From assembly GCF_000717055.1 (NCBI RefSeq), contig NZ_JNXI01000011.1, positions 167,928-231,927 on the forward strand: 64,000 nt of DNA, written 5' to 3'. Below, in pieces: positions 48,995 through 57,769 of the stretch. Position 1 is the stretch's first letter. Every line of letters begins with the position of its first letter. A model generated the notes under the pieces. It searched no databases. It worked only from the letters and a program-made list of their open reading frames with translations, and was not told the DNA's origin. The stretch is from Streptomyces iakyrus. Lineage in GTDB: Bacteria; Actinomycetota; Actinomycetes; Streptomycetales; Streptomycetaceae. The position numbers and the translations under genes were made by a program.

Positions 48995-49742
48995 GACCTT
49001 CGTGCCCCCCACACGGTTCGCCGTGCCCGGGCGCATCGCCGTGAGCGAGCAGGCCGCGTCCGAGTGGCAGACCGCCACCATCACGGGGATCCGCCGCGAG
49101 ACCCCGCGGGTGACCACCTTCCGGCTCGCGGTGCCGGACTGGCCGGGGCATCTGCCCGGGCAGCACCTGATGGTGCGGCTGACCGCCGAGGACGGCTATG
49201 CGGCGCAGCGGCACTATTCGATCGCGTCCGCGCCGGACGATTCCGGGCAGATCGAGCTGACCCTGGATCACGTCGAGGGCGGCGAGGTGTCGGGCTGGTT
49301 CCACACCGTCGCCCGGCCCGACGACCGGGTCGAGGTGCGGGGCCCGGTGAGCGGCTTCTTCGCCTGGCCGGGCGACCGGCCCGCGCTGCTCATCGGGGCC
49401 GGCTCCGGCGTCGTACCGCTGATGTCGATGATCCGGCACCACCGGGCCCGGAACCTGGCCGTGCCACTGCGGCTGGTGGTGTCCGCGCGCAGCCCCGAGG
49501 AACTCGTCTACGCCCGGGAGTTGGGCGCGGAGACGACCGCCGTCTTCACCCGGAGCGCGCCGGAGGGTGTGGCGGTGGGACGTATGGCGGCCGCACATGT
49601 GGCGCCGCTCCTGGCCGAGCAGCCCCCCGGTGGGTGGGAGGCCTATGTGTGTGGCTCCAACTCCTTCGCCGAGCACGCCTCCCGGCTGCTGGTGACGGCC
49701 GGTCAACCGGTGGACCGGATCCGCATCGAGCGTTTCGGCTGA
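48987..49742 (+). CDS. Ferredoxin-NADP reductase-like flavoprotein
   Basis: A 251-residue FAD/NAD(P)H oxidoreductase. The FAD-binding beta barrel has RHYSIASAPDDSG near residue 73 and the nucleotide-binding domain has LLIGAGSGVVPLMSMIR near 133. It ends near ERFG without the usual C-terminal 2Fe-2S domain, so it must hand electrons to a separate partner, most likely the overlapping molybdopterin protein. GTG 48987 lies inside the end of that gene. Confidence 0.87.
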
Positions 49743-49952
49743 CCCCGGTGTTTTGCCGCGGTCGCGCCGGGCACCCAGCCGGAGGCCCACCGCGGGCCCG
49801 CTCCGCTGTGCCCACGAACCCGTGGCGATCGGTGGGCGCCGGAGGGGGTACTCCGTCCGTGAGGGCACTCGCGCGCGTGGCGTGATGCGGAGGGAGCGGC
49901 GGCGCACGGCCGGTCCGGGCCTCCGCCGCGGGGTGACGGCGAGGAGGTGTGC

Positions 49953-50537
49953 ATGCGAACCCGGGTGCGCGGCTGGCGCTGGCGGAGCAGTCCGCTGCGG
50001 CGCCGGTCGGATGTGGTGGAAGCGTGGACGGTCCTGGTGGTCGCCGTCCTCATCCTCGTGGGCGCGCCGCTGGCCGGGACGGCCGCCGCCCTCTGGGCGC
50101 ACGGCGAGGCGCGGTCGGTGTCGGCGGAGCAGCGGGCCGAGCGGCACCGCGTCCGGGCCGAGGTGGTCGACAGGAACGACGACTCGCTGCCCTCGGTGCA
50201 GGCGGGCGGACAGCACGCTTACCGGGCGACCGTGCGCTGGACCGAGCCGGGCGGAGGCACGCGCACCGCTACGGCCCGGGTTCCCGCCGACACCCGACAG
50301 GGCGAGACCGTGGACGTCTGGTTCGACGACCGGGGCCGGAACGTGCTGCCGCCGGTGGACGGAGCGGCGGTCTGGCAGCACACCCTCACCATCGGCACCT
50401 GCGCGGCGGGCGGTGCGGTGCTCGTGGTGCTCTTCGGCCATTTCCTCGTACGCCGGGTGGCGCTGCGCCACCGGCTGGCGGAGTGGGACCGGGCATGGGC
50501 CCGCACGGAACCGCAGTGGACGCACCGCGACGCGTGA
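49953..50537 (+). CDS. Rv1733c-like membrane protein
   Basis: A 194-residue paralogue of the protein at 18193-18774: a basic N-terminus (RTRVRGWRWRSSPLRRRSDV), transmembrane helix about 25-48, extracytoplasmic domain (VRAEVVDRNDDS, VRWTEPGGGTRTATARV, ETVDVWFDDRG), second helix about 140-163 and a C-terminal HRLAEWDRAWARTEPQW. ATG 49953 has GGAGG 6 nt upstream; the GTG at 49947 lies within that site. Function unknown. Confidence 0.75.
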   Translation: MRTRVRGWRWRSSPLRRRSDVVEAWTVLVVAVLILVGAPLAGTAAALWAHGEARSVSAEQRAERHRVRAEVVDRNDDSLPSVQAGGQHAYRATVRWTEPGGGTRTATARVPADTRQGETVDVWFDDRGRNVLPPVDGAAVWQHTLTIGTCAAGGAVLVVLFGHFLVRRVALRHRLAEWDRAWARTEPQWTHRDA

Positions 50538-50675
50538 GACGCGCGGCGGACCTCCGCGCCGGTGGCCGGCCCGGCGGTGAGGCCGGAACAGCACCCTGTT
50601 CAGTCCTCCGATCACCCCCGTAGTGTGATCATCCGCACTGCCCTCGTAGCTGCTCCTCATCCAAGGCGGTCCTGC

Positions 50676-51644
50676 ATGGCCCTGTTCGACCTTCCGCTCG
50701 ACGAACTCCGCGAGTACCGCAGCGCAGCCACCGAACCCGAGGACTTCGACGCGTTCTGGTCCAAGACGCTCCAGGAAGCGCGGGGGCACGATCTGGACGC
50801 CCGCTTCGAACCGGTCGACACGGGCCTGTCCACCGTGCAGGTGTTCGACGTGACATTCGCCGGGTTCGGTGGTCATCCGGTCAAGGGGTGGCTGACGCTG
50901 CCGGCCGGAGCGGAGGGCCCGCTGCCGCTGGTCGTGGAGTTCATCGGTTACGGCGGCGGGCGCGGGCTGCCCCACGAGCACCTGCTGTGGGCGTCCTCGG
51001 GCCGGGCGCACTTCGTGATGGACACCCGCGGGCAGGGCAGCGCCTGGGGCGGGGGCGGCGGCACGGCGGACCCGGTGGGCGGTGCGCCCGCGTACCCCGG
51101 TTTCATGACGCGCGGCATCGACGCCCCGGAGAACTACTACTACCGCCGGGTCTACACGGACGCCGTGCGTGCCGTGGAGGCGGCCCGTTCGCACCCCCTC
51201 ACCGACCCGGCGCGCACGGTGGCCGTCGGTTCCAGCCAGGGCGGCGGCATCACGATCGCGGTGGGCGGCCTGGTCCCGGACCTGGCGGGCATCGCGCCGG
51301 ACGTACCGTTCTTGTGCGACTTCCCGCGTGCTGCGACGATCACCGACCGGCACCCGTACCGGGAGATCGGCCTCTACCTCAAGACGCACCGCGGCCGCAC
51401 CGAGGACGCCCTGCGCACGGTGTCCTACTTCGACGGCGTGCACTTCGCCGCCCGCGGCCGGGCACCGGCGCTCTTCTCGGCCGCCCTGGAGGACCAGACC
51501 TGCCCGCCCTCGACCGTCTTCGCGGCGTTCAACGCGTGGAGCCACGAGGACAAGGCGATCGAGGTCTACGACTTCAACGACCACGAGGGCGGCGGCCCGT
51601 TCCAGCAGGCGCTCAAGTTGCGCTGGATGCGCTCGTACATCTGA
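50676..51644 (+). CDS. CE7 family acetylxylan esterase / cephalosporin-C deacetylase
   Basis: A 322-residue alpha/beta hydrolase starting MALFDLPLDELREYRS, typical of CE7. The catalytic Ser187 lies in GSSQGG, His303 in DHEGGG, and RGQGSAWGG is the family oxyanion block. CE7 enzymes remove acetyl groups from short xylo-oligosaccharides and related esters. There is no signal peptide, so it acts inside the cell on imported oligosaccharides, complementing the secreted xylanase. ATG 50676 with AAGGCGG upstream. Confidence 0.92.
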   Translation: MALFDLPLDELREYRSAATEPEDFDAFWSKTLQEARGHDLDARFEPVDTGLSTVQVFDVTFAGFGGHPVKGWLTLPAGAEGPLPLVVEFIGYGGGRGLPHEHLLWASSGRAHFVMDTRGQGSAWGGGGGTADPVGGAPAYPGFMTRGIDAPENYYYRRVYTDAVRAVEAARSHPLTDPARTVAVGSSQGGGITIAVGGLVPDLAGIAPDVPFLCDFPRAATITDRHPYREIGLYLKTHRGRTEDALRTVSYFDGVHFAARGRAPALFSAALEDQTCPPSTVFAAFNAWSHEDKAIEVYDFNDHEGGGPFQQALKLRWMRSYI

Positions 51645-51674
51645 TCCGGCCGTTCACCCCCGACGAGCTTCCAC

Positions 51675-51691
51675 CTGGTCCGACCAGTCGG
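51675..51691. promoter_or_regulatory. Overlapping dyads upstream of serine hydrolase gene
   Basis: CTGGTC-C-GACCAG (51675-51687) overlaps CCGAC-CA-GTCGG (51680-51691), about 65-80 nt before the ATG at 51756. Such ACCGAC/GTCGG dyads are common TetR-type operators, but no TetR gene is nearby. Confidence 0.4.
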
Positions 51692-51755
51692 TACGTTCAT
51701 CGCGCCCGGGCCGCGACGCGGCGCCCGGGCCGGTGACGGTCGGCGGAGGGGGCTC

Positions 51756-52922
51756 ATGTCCGGGAACGAAACGCAGGTGCACGGTCACTGCGACGCACGG
51801 TTCACGGCGGTACGCACGGCGTTCGAGGAGAACTTCCGGGAGCGGGACGAACTGGGCGCCGCGGTGGCCGTCACCGTCGGCGGCGAGACCGTGGTGGACC
51901 TGTGGGGCGGCTGGGCGGACGCGGCCCGCTCCCGCCCCTGGGAGCGGGACACCCTGGTCAACGTGTGGTCCACGACCAAGGGGCCGGTGGCGCTGTGCGC
52001 GCACATCCTCGCCGACCGGGGGCTGCTGGACCTGGACGCGCCGGTGGCCGTGTACTGGCCCGAATTCGCGGCGGCGGGCAAGGAGAAGGTCCTCGTCCGG
52101 CACCTGTTGTCCCACCGGGCGGGCCTCGCCGGCCTGCGTGAGCCGCACGCGCTGGAGCAGCTCTACGACTGGGAGCTGACCACGCAGCGGCTCGCGGCGA
52201 CCGAGCCCTGGTGGGAGCCGGGTACCCGCTCCGGCTATCACGCGCTGACCTACGGCCACCTGGTCGGCGAGGTCGTACGGCGGGTGTCGGGGCTGCGGCC
52301 GGGCGCGTTCCTGGCGCGGGAGGTGACGGGGCCGCTCGGCATCGACTTCCGCATCGGACTGCCCGAGCGGGACGCCGGCCGGGCGGCCGAACTGGTCCAG
52401 CCGGCGGTCGCGGCGAGCAGTGAACAGGCGGCCGTCTTCGCGCAGTTGGCGCCCGCGGCCGTCGCGGCGCTGACCAACCCGGCGGTGTCCGCCGCCGCGG
52501 CCGGCACCCCCGGGTGGCGGGCCGCCGAGATTCCGGCGGCGAACGGGCACGGCACCGCGCGTGCCGTCGCCGGGCTGTACGGCGTCTTCGCGGGGCGCGG
52601 CTCGTACGGGGGCCGGCGCATCCTGTCGCCAAAAGCGGCGGAGCGGGTGCGCGAGGGGCAGGGGAGCTGCCGGGACCTGGTGCTCGGCGCCGGCTTCGAG
52701 CACGAGACAGAGGTCGGCCTCGGCCTCTGGCTCAGCGGCCCCGACGGCTGGTACGGGCCCAACCCGCGCGCTTTCGGACACGACGGCTTCGGTGGCTCTT
52801 GCGGACTCGCCGACCCTGAGGCGGGAGTGTCCCTGGGCTATGTGATGAACCGGATGGGTCCCCGCATAGCCAACGACCCGCGGAAGACGGCGTTGGTCGA
52901 CGCGTTGTACAGCGCGCTGTGA
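51756..52922 (+). CDS. Serine hydrolase, beta-lactamase/EstB fold
   Basis: A 388-residue member of the class C beta-lactamase/esterase family. SxxK is STTK (Ser72, Lys75); the Tyr motif is YHA after GTRSGYHALTYGHL; FGHDGFGGS replaces the KTG-like box. HLLSHRAGL is typical of the esterase group. No signal peptide, so it is likely a cytoplasmic esterase rather than a resistance enzyme. ATG 51756. Confidence 0.87.
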   Translation: MSGNETQVHGHCDARFTAVRTAFEENFRERDELGAAVAVTVGGETVVDLWGGWADAARSRPWERDTLVNVWSTTKGPVALCAHILADRGLLDLDAPVAVYWPEFAAAGKEKVLVRHLLSHRAGLAGLREPHALEQLYDWELTTQRLAATEPWWEPGTRSGYHALTYGHLVGEVVRRVSGLRPGAFLAREVTGPLGIDFRIGLPERDAGRAAELVQPAVAASSEQAAVFAQLAPAAVAALTNPAVSAAAAGTPGWRAAEIPAANGHGTARAVAGLYGVFAGRGSYGGRRILSPKAAERVREGQGSCRDLVLGAGFEHETEVGLGLWLSGPDGWYGPNPRAFGHDGFGGSCGLADPEAGVSLGYVMNRMGPRIANDPRKTALVDALYSAL

Positions 52923-52974
52923 GGGCGGGCGCGGGCGGGCCGGTTTCGGCCGAACCGCCCGGCCGCCCTTCCCT

Positions 52975-52990
52975 GCTGGTTTAGACCAAT
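52975..52990. promoter_or_regulatory. DasR/GntR-type operator before the GntR gene
   Basis: GCTGGTTTAGACCAAT holds TGGTTTAGACCA, matching the DasR core TGGTCTAGACCA at 11 of 12 bases. It lies 63 nt upstream of the GntR/UTRA gene and directly before TGCTAGAT, a possible -10 box. Could be DasR-bound or autoregulatory. Confidence 0.6.
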
Positions 52991-53052
52991 GCTAGATGTG
53001 GTGGCGCACCGAGCCCGAACGGCTACCGAACGTCACCCACAGGAGGGGCGGC

Positions 53053-53862
53053 ATGGCCCGCACCACCCCGCACGACCCCCCGTCGGCCGAGGGAGAGCCC
53101 TTGTACAGCCGGATCGCGACGGAGTTGCTCAACGAGCTGCGCGACGGCATCGTCCCGCCCGGTGAACGACTGCCCGGGGAGAGGCGGCTGGCCGGTCACT
53201 TCGGGGTCAGCCGGGAGACCGTACGGCAGGCGCTGGGCCTCCTGCGCCGCGACGGCCTCGTCGCCACCGACCGGCGCGGCAGTCACGCCACCCTGCCCGG
53301 CCTGCCGGTCGAGACCCCGGCGTCGCTCACCTTCCCGGTCGGGGCCCGGACGGCGGCGCCGGGCGGTGTCGCCCGCGCCACGGTCACCTGGGAGCCACCC
53401 TCGGCGGACCACGCCGAGGCCCTGGAGCTGGCCCCCGGCCGCCCGACCCTGGTCCACCGCTACCGGTACGCGACCGCCGACGGACAGGGTCTGCGGACCG
53501 CCGTGACCTCGTTCTCCGCCGTCGCGCTCGCGGAGGTGGAGGAGCTGGCGCGCTACCGCGACCGCGCCGACGGCACCGCCGCCGCGCAGCTGCGGCGCGC
53601 CTACGACTGGATGCGCCGGGCCGGTCTGAGCCTGCACCACCGTGATGCCATCACGCCCCTCGCGAGCACCCCCTCGGTACGGGTCACGCGACGGGTGCAC
53701 GACCAGTACGCGCGCCCGCTGGAGATCACCGATCTCGTGGTGGACGCCCAACGGGACGCGCTGGTCTACGAGTTCACACTGCCGGGCCGAGCGGTACCGG
53801 CCCCGGCGAACCAGCATCGGTCACCCGTTCGGCGGACTGCCCACGCCGGTTTCCGGAGATGA
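53053..53862 (+). CDS. GntR family regulator, HutC/UTRA subfamily
   Basis: A 269-residue regulator. N-terminal GntR winged helix (LYSRIATELLNELRDGIVPP, GERRLAGHFGVSRETVRQAL, GLLRRDGLV) and a C-terminal UTRA ligand domain from about 95 to 255. UTRA proteins such as DasR, NagR and HutC bind small sugars or amino-acid derivatives. This protein is not DasR itself by the divergent effector domain (inference). ATG 53053 has AGGAGG upstream. A DasR-like site overlaps its promoter. Confidence 0.88.
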   Translation: MARTTPHDPPSAEGEPLYSRIATELLNELRDGIVPPGERLPGERRLAGHFGVSRETVRQALGLLRRDGLVATDRRGSHATLPGLPVETPASLTFPVGARTAAPGGVARATVTWEPPSADHAEALELAPGRPTLVHRYRYATADGQGLRTAVTSFSAVALAEVEELARYRDRADGTAAAQLRRAYDWMRRAGLSLHHRDAITPLASTPSVRVTRRVHDQYARPLEITDLVVDAQRDALVYEFTLPGRAVPAPANQHRSPVRRTAHAGFRR

Positions 53863-53934
53863 CGGAGATCATCGGAACACGGCACGGCTTCCCCGCACGG
53901 CTTCCCCAGGCGACTTCCGAAAGGATCCATCCCC

Positions 53935-54756
53935 ATGGCCACCTTCACGACCTCCGACGGAACCGAGCTCTACTACAAGGACTGGAGCGAGGGGCAGCCG
54001 GTGGTGTTCAGTCACGGCTGGCCCCTCAACGCGGACGCCTGGGACGGCCAGGCCCGGCTGGTCGCCGAGCACGGCTTCCGGGCGATCGCACACGACCGCC
54101 GCGGGCACGGCCGCTCCGGACAGCCCTGGCAGGGCAACCACATGGACCGGTACGCCGACGACCTGGCCGAGCTGATCGAGGCGCTGGACCTCCGCGACGC
54201 GGTCCTGGTGGGGCATTCGACCGGCGGTGGCGAAGTGGCCCGGTACATCGGACGGCACGGGACCGCGCGGGTCGCCAAGGTGGTGCTGCTGGGCGCGGTG
54301 CCGCCGCTGATGCTGCGGACGGAGGCCAGTCCGGAGGGCACGCCGAAGGACGTCTTCGACGGGATCCGGGCCGGCGTCGCGGCGGACCGCTCGCAGTTCT
54401 ACTGGGAGCTGAGCGAGAGCTTCTACGGCTTCAACCGGCCCGGCGCCGCCGTGTCGGAGGGCGTGCGGCGGGCGTTCTGGATGTGGAGCATGCAGGCCGG
54501 GCTGAAGGGCGCCTACGACTGCGTCGCGCAGTTCTCGGAGACCGACTTCACCGAGGACCTCGGGCGCATCGACGTGCCGACGCTCGTCGCGCACGGGGAC
54601 GACGACCAGATCGTGCCGATCGCCGCCTCGGCCCACCGGACCTCCCAGCTCGTCAAGGACGCGACGCTGAAGGTGTACCCGGGCGCGCCGCACGGCCTGG
54701 TCGGCGACTTCGAGAAGGCGTTCAACGACGATCTGCTGAACTTCCTGCGCGGCTGA
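53935..54756 (+). CDS. Alpha/beta hydrolase, non-heme chloroperoxidase type
   Basis: A 273-residue hydrolase with the catalytic triad Ser95 ([17 protein letters not shown]), an Asp at 222-224 (HGDDDQIVP) and His253 (APHGL). The block [15 protein letters not shown] and [13 protein letters not shown] identify the cofactor-free chloroperoxidase/esterase group, which are really esterases with perhydrolase side activity. ATG 53935. It follows the GntR gene by 72 nt on the same strand, so the regulator may control it. Confidence 0.88.
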   Translation: MATFTTSDGTELYYKDWSEGQPVVFSHGWPLNADAWDGQARLVAEHGFRAIAHDRRGHGRSGQPWQGNHMDRYADDLAELIEALDLRDAVLVGHSTGGGEVARYIGRHGTARVAKVVLLGAVPPLMLRTEASPEGTPKDVFDGIRAGVAADRSQFYWELSESFYGFNRPGAAVSEGVRRAFWMWSMQAGLKGAYDCVAQFSETDFTEDLGRIDVPTLVAHGDDDQIVPIAASAHRTSQLVKDATLKVYPGAPHGLVGDFEKAFNDDLLNFLRG

Positions 54757-54822
54757 CCCGCACACCGGAATCGGCGGCCAAACGCCAGCCAGCCGCGTCA
54801 CCAACCTGCCCGAACAGCACAC

Positions 54823-55548
54823 CTAGCCCGGCAGCCTGGCCATGACGAGCCGTACCCGGGGGCTGCCGTCCGGTCGCCGCCCGAACTCGGGCAGCGCGTG
54901 GAGCTCCACCCGGAAGCCGGCCTCCGTGAGTCCGCGCCGCACGTCTCCCAGGCGGAACGCGCGGTAGTACATGACGAACGGGGGCCGCCAGAGCGCGTTG
55001 CGCACCCGCATCACGGTGTCGAAGCCGAGCAGTGTCCAGTAGCCGGGCGAGCCCGGGCGGGGCGGGGCGACCAGCGGGAACGCGAAGCTGCCGCCCGGCC
55101 GCAGGACGGACCGGACCTGCGCGAACAGCCCGGGCAGTTCGCGGGGCAGGAAGTGCCCGAAGGCCCCGAAGGTCACCACCAGGTCGAACGCGGGCGCGAA
55201 GGGCAGGGCACGGGCATCGGCCCGGACCCAGGAGACCGGCGGGCCCGTCGGCGCGGCCTGCTTCCGTGCGACGTCGAGCATGCCCGCGCTGAAGTCGACG
55301 CCGGTGACCCGCTCACGGCACACCTGCGCAAGGACCCCGACGCCCGCTCCGGTGCCGCAGCACAAGTCGAGTCCGGCGTCGTAGGGCCCGGTCCGCCGCA
55401 GCAGCGAGCCGACGGCGTCGAGGACCGCCTCGGGTGTACGGAACGGCGTGTGGTCGAACTTCGGCGCGAGGAGGTCGTAGCCGCGCTCGACGGACGACAG
55501 CGCCTGGACGGCGAGCTCGCGCAGACTGGGGCCTTCGGGGCTGAACAT
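54823..55548 (-). CDS. Class I SAM-dependent methyltransferase
   Basis: A 241-residue methyltransferase. Motif I LDLCCGTGAGVGVLA lies near residues 59-75, then VTGVDFSAGMLDVAR, ADARALPF and the post-motif FGAFGHFLPRELP. The substrate is unknown. It starts 4 nt after the PadR stop, so it is the second gene of a padR-methyltransferase operon and is probably a small-molecule or stress-related enzyme under PadR control. Confidence 0.85.
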   Translation of the reverse strand: MFSPEGPSLRELAVQALSSVERGYDLLAPKFDHTPFRTPEAVLDAVGSLLRRTGPYDAGLDLCCGTGAGVGVLAQVCRERVTGVDFSAGMLDVARKQAAPTGPPVSWVRADARALPFAPAFDLVVTFGAFGHFLPRELPGLFAQVRSVLRPGGSFAFPLVAPPRPGSPGYWTLLGFDTVMRVRNALWRPPFVMYYRAFRLGDVRRGLTEAGFRVELHALPEFGRRPDGSPRVRLVMARLPG

Positions 55549-55552
55549 CGGC

Positions 55553-56155
55553 TCAGCCTAGGGCGCGGCGCCGCGGAGTTGCGTCAGGAGCCCCCTCCAG
55601 GGAGGCCCGCTGCTCCAGGACGGCGAGCACGCGCTCGCACCAGCGGAGGTTCTCCTCCTCGAAGCCGATGCCTCCCATCAGGGTGAGGTACGGGCCGACG
55701 CGGTCGGCCTCCCGGAGATACTCCTCCTCGCTGCGGCCGGCCAGGAGGCGCTCGCGCACGCGCCGGTACCGGGCGAGCTTGCCGCGGGCCCACGCCTGGC
55801 GCTCCTCGACCAGCGCGCGGGTCGCCCCGGGATCGGCGCCGTCCATCGCCTGGATCTTGATGAGGAGTTCGTCGCGGATGGCGGTGGGACGACGGGGTGG
55901 TGCGGCGGCGAACGTGCGCAGGTCCGCACGGCCGGCCTCGGTCAGCGTGAACATGCGCTTGTCGGGCCGCCGTTCCTGGCGGACCACCCTGGCCTCGATC
56001 AGCCCGTCCTGCGCGAGGCGCTCCAGTTCCCGGTAGAGCTGCTGCGGGGTCGAGGCCCAGAAGTTGGCCAGCGACACGTCGAAGACCTTCGACAGCTCGT
56101 ACCCCGAGGCCTCACCCTCCAGGAGCGCGGCGAGAACGGCGTACTTGAGAGACAT
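55553..56155 (-). CDS. PadR family transcriptional regulator
   Basis: A 200-residue PadR (MSLKYAVLAALLEGEASGYE, FDVSLANFWASTPQQLYREL, then the winged tip and a long helical C-terminal domain with RQAWARGKLARYRRVRERLL). First gene of a two-gene operon with the methyltransferase and divergent from the SnoaL-like gene at 56225. The 69-nt gap holds two TGACTAA direct repeats 32 bp apart. Confidence 0.88.
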   Translation of the reverse strand: MSLKYAVLAALLEGEASGYELSKVFDVSLANFWASTPQQLYRELERLAQDGLIEARVVRQERRPDKRMFTLTEAGRADLRTFAAAPPRRPTAIRDELLIKIQAMDGADPGATRALVEERQAWARGKLARYRRVRERLLAGRSEEEYLREADRVGPYLTLMGGIGFEEENLRWCERVLAVLEQRASLEGAPDATPRRRALG

Positions 56156-56175
56156 GTGGACACCGTACCAACGGG

Positions 56176-56214
56176 TGACTAATGTACTCCGGACCTACTC
56201 AACAAATTGACTAA
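56176..56214. promoter_or_regulatory. TGACTAA direct repeats in PadR divergent promoter
   Basis: TGACTAA at 56176-56182 and 56208-56214, 32 bp apart (about three helical turns), in the short A/T-richer gap between padR and the SnoaL-like gene. A reasonable candidate PadR operator. Confidence 0.4.
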
Positions 56215-56224
56215 GGCGGATTCG

Positions 56225-56623
56225 ATGCGTGCATTCCGGGAGGCCGTCGAGAAGCTCGACCTCGACGCCGCCGAGGCGCTGCTGGCGCCGGACGTGGTCT
56301 TCACCAGCCCGGTCGTGTTCAAGCCGTACGCCGGGAAGGCGATCACGGCCGCGATCCTGCGCGCGGTATCCGAGGTCTTCCAGGACTTCCGTTACGTGCG
56401 TGAGATCAACGACGCGAACGGCCGCGACCACGCCCTGGTCTTCACCGCGCGCGTGGGTGACCGGGAGATCAACGGCTGCGACTTCATCCACGTCGACGAG
56501 GACGGGCTCATCGACGAATTCACGGTCATGGTGCGCCCGTTGTCGGGGGCTCAGGCCCTCGCGGCGGCCATGGGTGAGCAGTTCGAGCGGATCGCCGAGG
56601 AGGTGCGCGCCCGCTCGGTCTGA
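56225..56623 (+). CDS. SnoaL/NTF2-like fold protein
   Basis: A 132-residue NTF2-like protein (MRAFREAVEKLDLDAAEALL, APDVVFTSPVVFKPYAGKA, DFRYVREINDANGRDHALVF, DFIHVDEDGLIDEFTVMVRP). ATG 56225 has AAGGCGG 5 nt upstream and is preferred to TTG 56207. Such proteins bind small hydrophobic ligands or act as isomerases or cyclases, but are often of unknown role. Divergent from the PadR gene, so probably a PadR target. Confidence 0.82.
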   Translation: MRAFREAVEKLDLDAAEALLAPDVVFTSPVVFKPYAGKAITAAILRAVSEVFQDFRYVREINDANGRDHALVFTARVGDREINGCDFIHVDEDGLIDEFTVMVRPLSGAQALAAAMGEQFERIAEEVRARSV

Positions 56624-56693
56624 GCGACAGGTCCACCGATCCGTTTCCCGCGTTCTCCCGGCGCCCGCGGACGGTTCACGGTTGGATGTCCCC

Positions 56694-57521
56694 ATGACGT
56701 CCGCCGAGCACGACCGGCTGATGCGGGCCAACCAGGCGAACTGGGACGCCCGCACGCCCGTCCACCTCGCCAGCCGGTTCTACGGCCTCCACGAGGACCT
56801 CGACCCCGAGCGCTGGTTCGCCCCGTTCGAGTGGGAGGACCTCGGCGAGCTGGCCGGGCGTGACGTGCTCCATCTCCAGTGCCATCTCGGCACGGAGACG
56901 ATCGCCTTCGCGCGGCGTGGCGCCCGGGCCGTCGGCCTCGACTTCTCCGCGGCGTCCGTGGCGGCCGCCCAGGACATCGCGGCGACCGCAGGCGCCGACG
57001 TGTCGTACGTCCGGGCGAACGTGTATGACGCCGTCGAGGCCCTGGCCGGGCGGCGGTTCGACGTCGTGTACACCGGCAAGGGCGCCCTGTGCTACCTGCC
57101 GGACCTGGACCGGTGGGCGGAGACCATTCACCGACTGCTGCGGCCCGGGGGCCGGTTGTACGTCGTCGAGTTCCATCCCCTGCTCAACTCGCTCGGACCG
57201 AAGCCCGCTCCGGGCGAGGGACCCGAGCTGCTCCTGCGCCACGACTACCTGGGCGGCGCCGGCCCGGTGCACCGCGACGGAACCCACACCTACACGGACG
57301 GCCCGGCCGTCGAGGGCGCCACGGACAGTTACGAGTGGATGCACGGAATCGGCGAGGTCCTCACCGCGTTGACGGGGGCGGGACTCGCCGTGCGGCGGCT
57401 GCGGGAGGGTGACGAACTCCCCTGGCCGCGCTGGCCGCAGATGGTACGCACCGAGTCCGGCTGGTGGCGCCTGCCCGAGCCGCGGATCCCGTTGCTGTAC
57501 GGGCTGCTGGCCACGCGCTGA
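56694..57521 (+). CDS. Class I SAM-dependent methyltransferase
   Basis: A 275-residue methyltransferase starting [20 protein letters not shown]. Motif I is [19 protein letters not shown] near residues 59-77, then [12 protein letters not shown] and [15 protein letters not shown]. The long insertion [20 protein letters not shown] and the tail [16 protein letters not shown] are typical of an actinobacterial group of unknown substrate. It follows the SnoaL-like gene by 70 nt on the same strand. Confidence 0.85.
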   Translation: MTSAEHDRLMRANQANWDARTPVHLASRFYGLHEDLDPERWFAPFEWEDLGELAGRDVLHLQCHLGTETIAFARRGARAVGLDFSAASVAAAQDIAATAGADVSYVRANVYDAVEALAGRRFDVVYTGKGALCYLPDLDRWAETIHRLLRPGGRLYVVEFHPLLNSLGPKPAPGEGPELLLRHDYLGGAGPVHRDGTHTYTDGPAVEGATDSYEWMHGIGEVLTALTGAGLAVRRLREGDELPWPRWPQMVRTESGWWRLPEPRIPLLYGLLATR

Positions 57522-57769
57522 GATAATCCTGCCCCGTCCGCCTCTCCCGGTGGTACAGTGCGAAGAGCACTCGTGCACGCCCCTTTTGCGGGCGCCGGTG
57601 CCAGTTCTTCTCTCTCTTCATCCTTTCCAGCACCACGACGTGTTCCGTCGTATCCGAGGTGCTGTCTCTCCGCCGCCCGGAGGCGTGCCCCAGGCCCCTC
57701 CCCTCGCGGCCCTCTCCCCCTCCCCTCGCATGTCCTGTGCCTGCCGTCCGTGAAAGGACACACACCACC
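57522..57769 (+). promoter_or_regulatory. rho: Pyrimidine-rich leader of rho
   Basis: About 250 nt upstream of the rho start with long C/T tracts poor in G (for example around 57604-57640 and 57691-57730) and a possible extended -10, TGGTACAGT, near 57551. C-rich, weakly folded RNA is the kind that Rho loads on (rut). This suggests autoregulation by Rho-dependent attenuation. Confidence 0.5.

Noticed and set aside
49846..49851. GGGTAC before the second Rv1733c-like gene, a possible stress-sigma -10 box.
   Set aside because: No GNNT element at 14-16 nt upstream.
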